Source: Pseudosporangium ferrugineum
Lineage (GTDB): Bacteria; Actinomycetota; Actinomycetes; Mycobacteriales; Micromonosporaceae
Assembly (NCBI RefSeq): GCF_003002065.1
Contig: NZ_PVZG01000014.1
Coordinates: 186,001 to 250,000, forward strand
Direction: 5' to 3'
Length of the DNA: 64,000 nucleotides
Within the stretch, counting starts at the first letter, position 1; every line of letters starts with the position of its first letter. A program made the translations under genes and the position numbers. Shown here one piece after another: positions 57,702 to 64,000 of this stretch. The notes below the pieces were generated by a model that saw only the letters and a list, made by a program, of their open reading frames with translations, made no database searches and had not been told where the DNA came from.

Positions 57702-60700
57702 GTGGCGAACCAGAACGGCCGGCCGATCGCGCCGGCCCGCAAGCTCGTGGCGGCGGTCGTCGGCACCATCGCCGGCTTCGTGATGGTCTTCGGCCTCGGC
57801 ATGGCGAGCTGGGCGATCGTCGCCCTCGGCGTGGCGATGCTCGCCCTGGCGATCGGCATCGGCATGGTCAACGTGGTACGCCGGGGAGCCCGCGCCTGGG
57901 TGGCCGGCACGGCCCAGGTGAAGGCCATCTCGGAACCCCCCGCCACCTCGGTCTACGGCCGCGCCGAACTCCAGATCCTGATCATCGCCCCGGGCCTGCC
58001 CACGGCCGAGGTGACGGTCCGCGACCCCCGAGTCCCGGTCGCCAAATGGCCCCGCCCGGGCACCATGCTCCCGGTGACGGTCGACGTCGACGACATGCGC
58101 CGCGTCAAAATCGACTGGGACGAGGCGGAGGCCTACGACACGACCCTGCCGAACGTCCCCCCGGCCTTCTACGAGGAGGAACTCCCCGACGACGACCTCC
58201 TGGGCGGCGAACCGGAACCCCCGCCCTGGGCCACCCGCGACCGCCAATGGGGCCGAGGCCCGGACGAACAACCCCCACCCCCCTCCCGTACGCCGGACCC
58301 GGACGACCCCTCAGCAGCAGTCATAGTCCGCGACGCCCCCGGCGGCCCCATCCTCGAAGGCCAACTCGTCGAAGGCGACCTGACCCACCCCCCCCCCCGC
58401 CGCGCCGGCACAGCCACCGCAACCGCCCCACCCCCACCCTTCCCGGCCACCTCCCCGTCCGCCGCTCCCACCTCCCCAGCCGCCGCTCCGTCCGCCGCTC
58501 CCACCTCTCCGGCCGCCGCTCCCGGCTCGCCCTCGACCGCCCCCGGCTCGCCCTCAGCCGCGGCCCCCGGCTCCTCCTCCACCGGCGCCCCCGGTGCCTC
58601 CGCCACACCTGGTTCCTCCGCCGCCCCCAGCTCCCCCGTCGCGCCTGGCTCTCCTCCCGCGCCCAGCTCCCCCACCGCGCCCGGCTCTCCTGCCGCCGCC
58701 ACCGTTGTTTCCTCACCCGACATTTCGCCCGACCCGGACACCGCACCACCACCCCCGCCCGGCGCGACCACCGTCCTGGACCCCCCACCCCCACCACCGG
58801 GCGCAACCCCGGTCACCGAACAACCCCCGCCCCCACCGGCCCCGGCAACGTACGGCGACCCCCCACCCCCACCACCGTCCTCCACCCCCCTGCCCCCAAC
58901 GGCCGCGGCCGCCCTCTTCACCCCCCGCTCAACGCCCCCCGACGCCCCCCTCCCCCCGCCTCCCGCGTCGGACGCACCACCAAGGCCCGCCTCCCCGGCT
59001 CCGGCCACCTCCTCGGCTCCCCCGGCCTCTCCGGTCTCTCCGGCCTCCGCGGGTGGGCCGGCACCTCAGTCCACCACCGCCGCGTCGGGCCCGAGCACCA
59101 CATCGAGCCCACCCCGACCGGCCGGCTCCCGCCCACGCCCCCGCCCGAAGCCCCACCCGACCGACCCCGCCCACTCCCCCTCGACCGCCCCCGCCGGTTC
59201 CCCTCCGGCCACCCCCGCCGGCTCCCCTCCGACCACCCCCACGAGCTCCCCCTCGACCACCCCCGGCAGCTCCCCCTCGACCACCCGCGCCGGCTCGTCG
59301 TCCACCGACCCCACCCCCTCCTCGCCGGCCAACCGCGTCGCAGCCGCTTCCCCGGCCGACCACGACATCGACCTCCCCCTCGACGGCGACCCGGAACCAC
59401 CCCCGGAATCCCGCCCCCAGGCCCGCCCGTCGATGGCGGCAGGCATCATCACCGACCCGGTCCCCGACCAGAACCCGGCCGGCCCCGCCTCCACCACCGC
59501 CCCCCGACGCCCGACCGAGCCGACCCCCAAGCCGATGGACGACGCCCTCCTCGGCGACCTCGAACCCCCACCGTGGCAACAGCGCACCCCCACCCCACCC
59601 CCACCCCGCCGCGACGAAGTCCCTCACCAGCCGGTCGAACGCCCCCACCCGACCGCCACCACACCCCCACCGCCCCGACCCGCCGAAACGCCGGCTCCAC
59701 CCCCCGCAGCGCCCGCACCAACCCAGGCGGCCTCGGCCCCTCCCCCAGCAGCCCCCAGTCCTGCCGCGGCAGCTCCCACCCGGCCGCAGCCAGCCTCCCC
59801 AGGACCGGTCGCACCTTCCCCGGCCGGCGACCCATCACCCCCACCGAGGCCCGCAACAGGCCTGGCCGCCGCGGTAGCCGCCGGCGTATCCGCCCTCAGC
59901 AACGTCTTCCGAGCGAAGGACCCCGACCACCCCTCCGCCGAAACTCCCCAGACCCCACCCGCTCAACGCCCCCGAGCCGAAGACCGAAGCACAGCCGCCC
60001 CGCCCCCCGCGACCGGCAGCGCCCCCGTCCCGGGTCAGCGCCCGGAGCCACGCCCCCAGTCCGCCCCAAGAACACCGACGGTCACCTCACCCCCGCCGGC
60101 GAACCCCCAACCCGTAACCCGCCCAGCCACGGCCCCCACCCCCACGGCGCCCCCACCGAAGGCACCCCCACACGAAGCACCGACGACCCCACCCCCCATC
60201 CCGCCGGCCCGAAAGCCCACGCCGACGGTCACCCCGCCACCCCGGAACCCCACCCCCACCGTCATCCCGCCGGCCACCAGGCCCGCACCCGGCCCTCGGA
60301 TCACCCGCCCGGACCCGGGCGCCACAGCCTCCGAACCGGCAGACCCGAGCGCGGCCTCCCCGCGCGGCTCCGAGCCGGGCACCGCCTCTTCCCGCAGCTC
60401 GGAGCCGGGCACGGCCCATCCCCGCAGCTCGGACCGGGGCACCGCCTCGCCCGGCGGCTCCAACCGGGGCACCGCCTCCCCCGGCGGCTCCGACCGGGGC
60501 ACCGCCTCCCTCCACGGCTCCGGCCTTGGCGCTGTCTCTTCCAGCGGCTCCGGCCCGGGCGCGGCCCCTCCGCGCAGCTCGGACCCGTCACCGACCCGCC
60601 CGGGCGCCACCGGCCCGTCGACGGCTCGTCCACCCGGCTCGGATCCCTCGACGGCGCGCGGGGTAGCCCGGCCGGCCGGGTCGTCCGCCGTTCCGGAGCG

Positions 60701-61178
60701 GGGTCACAGGCGCGGCCCCTGGTCGGACCTGGAGGGCGGCTACCAGCCCGACGACCGGGCCGACGAGCTGATCACGGCCTACCCCAGCGCCAGGCCGGGG
60801 GCAGCCGGAGCCATCCATGGCGTAGGCATCACCGTGCTGGTCACGGACCTGGACCGGTCGATAACGTTCTACAAGGAGATGCTCGGCTTCTACGAGATCG
60901 ACACCGGCGTAGGCAGCGCCGTCCTGGCCTCCGGCGACACCCGGCTGGTCCTGCGCACGGTCCACGACCTGTCCGCGGTGTCGGGCCGCCTGATCCACCT
61001 CAACCTCGAGGTCGGCGACGTCGAAGCCGTCTACGAGGACCTGAAACGCAAGGGCGTCACCTTCATCCACGGCCCCCGCCCCGTGAACCGAGGCGACAAA
61101 CTCGAACTCTGGGCAGCCTCATTCCACGACCCGGACAACCACAACATCGCCATAACCCAATGGCGCGCCATCCGCTGA
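57702..61178 (+). CDS. Membrane protein fused to a VOC domain through a long disordered linker
   Basis: This 1158-residue protein has two transmembrane helices (about 13-35 and 37-58) and a soluble region (about 65-165, GRAELQILIIAPGLPTAEVT). Then comes a roughly 850-residue Pro/Ala/Ser/Thr-rich linker, and finally a VOC (glyoxalase/bleomycin-resistance) domain (about 1035-1158, GVGITVLVTDLDRSITFYKE, GDKLELWAASFHDPDNHNIA). VOC enzymes bind metal and act on many small substrates; here the substrate is unknown. The GTG start follows GGGAGG. The frame has no stop across the linker, but strongly GC-biased DNA can keep frames open, so two separate genes cannot be fully excluded. Confidence 0.75.
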   Translation: MANQNGRPIAPARKLVAAVVGTIAGFVMVFGLGMASWAIVALGVAMLALAIGIGMVNVVRRGARAWVAGTAQVKAISEPPATSVYGRAELQILIIAPGLPTAEVTVRDPRVPVAKWPRPGTMLPVTVDVDDMRRVKIDWDEAEAYDTTLPNVPPAFYEEELPDDDLLGGEPEPPPWATRDRQWGRGPDEQPPPPSRTPDPDDPSAAVIVRDAPGGPILEGQLVEGDLTHPPPRRAGTATATAPPPPFPATSPSAAPTSPAAAPSAAPTSPAAAPGSPSTAPGSPSAAAPGSSSTGAPGASATPGSSAAPSSPVAPGSPPAPSSPTAPGSPAAATVVSSPDISPDPDTAPPPPPGATTVLDPPPPPPGATPVTEQPPPPPAPATYGDPPPPPPSSTPLPPTAAAALFTPRSTPPDAPLPPPPASDAPPRPASPAPATSSAPPASPVSPASAGGPAPQSTTAASGPSTTSSPPRPAGSRPRPRPKPHPTDPAHSPSTAPAGSPPATPAGSPPTTPTSSPSTTPGSSPSTTRAGSSSTDPTPSSPANRVAAASPADHDIDLPLDGDPEPPPESRPQARPSMAAGIITDPVPDQNPAGPASTTAPRRPTEPTPKPMDDALLGDLEPPPWQQRTPTPPPPRRDEVPHQPVERPHPTATTPPPPRPAETPAPPPAAPAPTQAASAPPPAAPSPAAAAPTRPQPASPGPVAPSPAGDPSPPPRPATGLAAAVAAGVSALSNVFRAKDPDHPSAETPQTPPAQRPRAEDRSTAAPPPATGSAPVPGQRPEPRPQSAPRTPTVTSPPPANPQPVTRPATAPTPTAPPPKAPPHEAPTTPPPIPPARKPTPTVTPPPRNPTPTVIPPATRPAPGPRITRPDPGATASEPADPSAASPRGSEPGTASSRSSEPGTAHPRSSDRGTASPGGSNRGTASPGGSDRGTASLHGSGLGAVSSSGSGPGAAPPRSSDPSPTRPGATGPSTARPPGSDPSTARGVARPAGSSAVPERGHRRGPWSDLEGGYQPDDRADELITAYPSARPGAAGAIHGVGITVLVTDLDRSITFYKEMLGFYEIDTGVGSAVLASGDTRLVLRTVHDLSAVSGRLIHLNLEVGDVEAVYEDLKRKGVTFIHGPRPVNRGDKLELWAASFHDPDNHNIAITQWRAIR

Positions 61179-61281
61179 CCGCACCCCAAGACCGCCCGCC
61201 GACCAGCCACCCCACCCAAGCGGAGTGGCTGGCCTGGCGGGGCCCGAGCCCTCGGCACCCGGCGCCCCTACGACCGGACGC

Positions 61282-61444
61282 ACTCAGCAGCAAGCCGGCC
61301 CGACGGGCTCAACAGCAAGACGACCCGGCCAGCTCAGCGGCTGGACGGTCGACGGCTCAAAAGCAAGACGGGTCCGGCCAGCTCGACAGCAAGACGGTCC
61401 GACCAGCTCGACAGCAAGACGGTCGACGGCTCAGAAGCAAGACG
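61282..61444. repeat. Intergenic tandem array, about 23-26-bp units
   Basis: Six imperfect units built on CTCGACAGCAAGACGGTC, ending CCGACCAG or GACGG, fill much of the 335-bp gap between the membrane-VOC gene and the DUF4233 gene. No spacers are present. The gap otherwise shows no convincing gene. It lies downstream of both 3' ends, like the 34-bp array at 26272. Confidence 0.75.
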
Positions 61445-61513
61445 TGAACCTGCTCGCCCCGCCTCGAGCCCGCGGGGCCGGAGCCCACCGGGTTCCTGGC
61501 TGACCGAGCTCGG

Positions 61514-62182
61514 TCAGCCCAGAATCGTGCGGCGAACGTGGGTCGCGTAGACCCACGCCGCCCCGAAGATCAGGCCGAGCGCCGCGAGCGACCAGTGCAG
61601 CAGCCCGGAGGCGATCAGCAGCACCTGGATCGCCGTACCCGCATGCCACCCCCACCGCCTGCGCATGCAGCCCGCCACGACCACGGCCGCCACAGCCAGC
61701 GCGACCACGGCGCCGATCCCCCAGCCGCTCAGGTCACCGCCGAGGATGCGGATCGGCTGAATAGCGAGCAGCAGCACGATCGCCTCCAGCACCAGCGTCC
61801 CGGCGCCCAGCCCTCGCACCGCCGCCTGAGGATTCTGCAACCCGGACCGCGGCCCGGCGCCCTCGCCGTCAGCCGGCCCGTCCGCCGCCTGCCCCGAGCC
61901 GATCCCCGCCTCACCAGCCCCGCCACCCGAGCCCACGGACCCACCGCCCGGGCTAGACGCCGCACCACCCGAACCCATCGACCCGCCGCCCGGCCCACCG
62001 CCCGAACCCACGGACACGCCCGGCCCACCGTCCGAAGCCGTGGACGCAGCACCCGGCTCACCCGTGGCACCGCCGGAACCCGCGGACCCCGGCCTGCCCG
62101 AAGCCGCGGGGCGGGCGTTCGACGGCGGGCCCGGCGACTCGGAAAGCTGTCGCTCGGCCGGTCGCGGATCGGGAGTGGTCAT
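61514..62182 (-). CDS. DUF4233 membrane protein
   Basis: The 222-residue protein has a disordered Gly/Ser/Pro-rich N-terminus (about 1-115, with GSGGG-type repeats) and a C-terminal membrane domain of three to four helices, starting AAVRGLGAGTLVLEAIVLLL. DUF4233 proteins almost always follow folC in actinobacteria, as here, and their function is unknown. The ATG overlaps the folC stop (62179-62182). Confidence 0.88.
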   Translation of the reverse strand: MTTPDPRPAERQLSESPGPPSNARPAASGRPGSAGSGGATGEPGAASTASDGGPGVSVGSGGGPGGGSMGSGGAASSPGGGSVGSGGGAGEAGIGSGQAADGPADGEGAGPRSGLQNPQAAVRGLGAGTLVLEAIVLLLAIQPIRILGGDLSGWGIGAVVALAVAAVVVAGCMRRRWGWHAGTAIQVLLIASGLLHWSLAALGLIFGAAWVYATHVRRTILG

Positions 62183-63504
62183 TTCTTCAGCAGCTTCCTC
62201 GCGTCGGCGACCGTGACGATCGAGCCGGTGATCAGGACGGCGACGCCGCTGAGTTCGCCGTCCGTGTCCTGTTCGGCGAGGACGACCGCTTCCTCGATGG
62301 CGTCCGGCATGGTCTGGGCGACCGTGACGCGGTCCTCGCCGTAGATGTCGGTGGCCAGCTGCGCGAGCTCGTCGACGGGCATCGAGCGGGGCGAGCTGTT
62401 CTGGGTCACGACGATGCGGGCCGCGACGGGTTCGAGGAGGTCCAGCAGGCCGGACACGTCCTTGTCGCCGAGGACCGCGACCACCGCGACCAGGTGGCGG
62501 AACGCGAACTCCTCCTCGAGCGCCGCGACCGTGGCCGCCATGCCGTGCGGGTTGTGGGCGCCGTCGAGCAGGATGGTGGGCGCGCTGCGTACGCGCTCCA
62601 ACCGGCCCGGTGAATCGACGGACGCGAAGCCTTCGCGTACGAGCTCGGGCTCGAGTTGTTTGTTGGCGCCCGCCCCCAGGAACGCTTCGACGGCCGCCAG
62701 CGCCAGCGCCGCGTTCTGGGCCTGGTGGGCGCCGAAGAGCGGCAGGAACACCTCGTCGTAGACGCCGCCGAGGCCCTGCAGGGTGAGCAGCTGACCGCCG
62801 ACCGCCTGGTCGCGGCGGATCACGCCGAACTCGCTGCCCTCCCGCGCGACCGTGGCACCGACCTGGGCCGAGCGCTCCAGCAGCGGCCGCATCGCCTCCT
62901 CGGTCTGCAACGCGGTGATCACGGTTGCGCCCTGGTGGATGATGCCGGCCTTGGCCCAGGCGATGTCCTCGATCGTGTCCCCGAGCCATTCGGTGTGGTC
63001 AAGCCCGATCGGGGTGATGACGCAGACGCCCGCCTCCAGGACATTGGTCGCGTCCTCCTCGCCGCCCAGGCCGACCTCGACGACCGCGATGTCCACAGGC
63101 GCGTCCGCGAACGTCGCGTACGCCATCGCCGTGGTCATGTCGAAGTAGGTGAGCGGCTCGGGTGCCCGCTTGTCGATCAGGTCGGCCAGCGGGGCAACCT
63201 CGTCGTACGTGGCGGCCAGCCGCTCCTCGGTCACCGGCTCCCCGTCGAGGCTGATCCGTTCGCGGACCGTCTCGAGGTGCGGGCTGGTGTAGCGACCGGT
63301 GTGCAGCCCGTGGGCGCGCAACAGGCTGTCGATCATGCGTGCGGTCGACGTCTTGCCGTTGGTCCCGGTCAGGTGGATCGCCGGGTACGCCCGCTGCGGA
63401 CTCCCCAGCACGTCCATGAGGTCCCGGATCTTCTGCATGTCGAAGTTCATGCGGGTGAAGCCGCGCCCGTCGAGCGCGGCCACCACCTCGTCGTAGGTGC
63501 TCAT
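62179..63504 (-). CDS. folC: Folylpolyglutamate synthase/dihydrofolate synthase
   Basis: The 441-residue Mur-ligase-type enzyme adds glutamate to folates. It has the P-loop HLTGTNGKTSTARM (about residues 44-57), a MTTAMAYATFAD segment and the C-terminal ILLDGAHNPHG. The ATG at 63504 overlaps the valS stop (63501-63504), so the valS-folC-DUF4233 genes are coupled. Length is normal. Confidence 0.95.
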   Translation of the reverse strand: MSTYDEVVAALDGRGFTRMNFDMQKIRDLMDVLGSPQRAYPAIHLTGTNGKTSTARMIDSLLRAHGLHTGRYTSPHLETVRERISLDGEPVTEERLAATYDEVAPLADLIDKRAPEPLTYFDMTTAMAYATFADAPVDIAVVEVGLGGEEDATNVLEAGVCVITPIGLDHTEWLGDTIEDIAWAKAGIIHQGATVITALQTEEAMRPLLERSAQVGATVAREGSEFGVIRRDQAVGGQLLTLQGLGGVYDEVFLPLFGAHQAQNAALALAAVEAFLGAGANKQLEPELVREGFASVDSPGRLERVRSAPTILLDGAHNPHGMAATVAALEEEFAFRHLVAVVAVLGDKDVSGLLDLLEPVAARIVVTQNSSPRSMPVDELAQLATDIYGEDRVTVAQTMPDAIEEAVVLAEQDTDGELSGVAVLITGSIVTVADARKLLKK

Positions 63505-64000
63505 GCGGACGGCAACGCTTTCAGGGCCGCGGCGATTCTCGCGAGGTCGGCCTCCGCCGTGGTGAGCCGCTCCTTGATCTTGGCGACCACCGGCTCCGGC
63601 GCCTTGCCGACGAACGCCTCGTTGTCGAGTTTGGCGCGGCACTGCGCGGCTTCCTTCTCGGCCGCCGCACGGTCCTTCTCGAGCCGGGCCCGCTCGGCCG
63701 CGACGTCGATCGTGCCGCGGGTGTCCAGGTCGACCGTGATGCCGCCGGTGACCGCGAGGGTGGCGGTCGCCGTGAAGTCCGCGGCCGGCGGATCGAGCCG
63801 GGCCAGGGACCGGATCAGCGGCTCGTGCGTGTCGATGCCGACGTTACCGAGACCGGTGAGGGCGGCGCTGACCCGCTGACCGGGGCGCAGGCCCTGGTCG
63901 GAGCGGAACCGCCGGACCTCGGTGACCACCTTCTGCAGCGCGGTCAGCTCCTCCTCGGCGGCATCGTCGATCAGCGCCCGGTCGACCGCCGGCCACGCGG
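63501..64000 (-). CDS. valS: Valyl-tRNA synthetase, C-terminal part
   Basis: The gene enters from the right edge; only about 165 C-terminal residues are visible. They include VVTEVRRFRSDQGLRPGQRV and the coiled-coil tRNA-binding arm (ERARLEKDRAAAEKEAAQCR and KAPEPVVAKIKERLTTAEAD), both typical of the ValRS C-terminus. The frame is open to position 64000 and continues as AWPAVDRALIDDAAEEELTA. It is coupled to folC by a four-base overlap. Confidence 0.94.
   Translation of the reverse strand, partial: AWPAVDRALIDDAAEEELTALQKVVTEVRRFRSDQGLRPGQRVSAALTGLGNVGIDTHEPLIRSLARLDPPAADFTATATLAVTGGITVDLDTRGTIDVAAERARLEKDRAAAEKEAAQCRAKLDNEAFVGKAPEPVVAKIKERLTTAEADLARIAAALKALPSA

Noticed and set aside
58046..61447. 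A second plus-strand open frame of over 1100 codons inside the membrane-VOC gene
   Set aside because: It is Arg/Pro/His-rich without domains, while the other frame gives membrane helices and a VOC domain.

Overview
The window is high-GC DNA from an actinobacterium, most likely a member of the Micromonosporaceae such as Actinoplanes. The reasons are the G/C-ending codons, frequent GTG starts, the rplU-rpmA-obg and rsfS-nadD neighbourhoods, a block of valS, folC, a DUF4233 gene, ndk and ileS, and an ileS under a translational T-box. No rRNA, tRNA or CRISPR array was seen.

Positions 1 to about 21,310 are the right part of a prophage or phage-plasmid-like element; its left end lies outside the window. 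It contains a GntR/UTRA regulator pair with palindromic operators, a lipoprotein and a DUF4190 gene behind near-duplicate leaders, a tail module (receptor-binding protein, small virion protein, tape measure), a tightly overlapping block of small genes with two related HTH proteins, a small serine recombinase, an iteron-rich putative origin next to a P-loop replication protein, a divergent control region, and a large serine integrase. The integrase gene lies against a truncated comEC that stops inside its conserved HLNAVSGANV motif. The element therefore appears to have integrated into comEC and broken it. comEA remains intact beside it.

From 21.3 kb to the end the DNA is chromosomal. 22-33 kb holds comEA, a PrmC-like methyltransferase, a DegV protein, a lipoprotein, a histidine phosphatase, rsfS, nadD, a hybrid sensor kinase and aminopeptidase N. 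33-39 kb holds a pseudopilin pair, one with a ricin-type lectin-like tail, then an acetyltransferase, obg, rpmA and rplU. 39-46 kb holds a lipoprotein, RNase E/G, a DUF2344 gene that seems to start at ATT, and its radical SAM partner. 45-49 kb holds an RsbQ-RsbP-RsbV-like stress module in which the phosphatase also carries the kinase domain. 49-64 kb holds a proline-rich membrane protein, a PlsC-like acyltransferase, ileS with its T-box, phoD, ndk, a membrane-VOC fusion with a very long disordered linker, a DUF4233 protein, folC and the 3' end of valS.

Three intergenic spaces downstream of gene 3' ends carry short tandem arrays with different units (about 15, 34 and 25 bp). Many start choices rest on ribosome-binding-site spacing or ATGA/GTGA overlaps, and this is stated in each entry.
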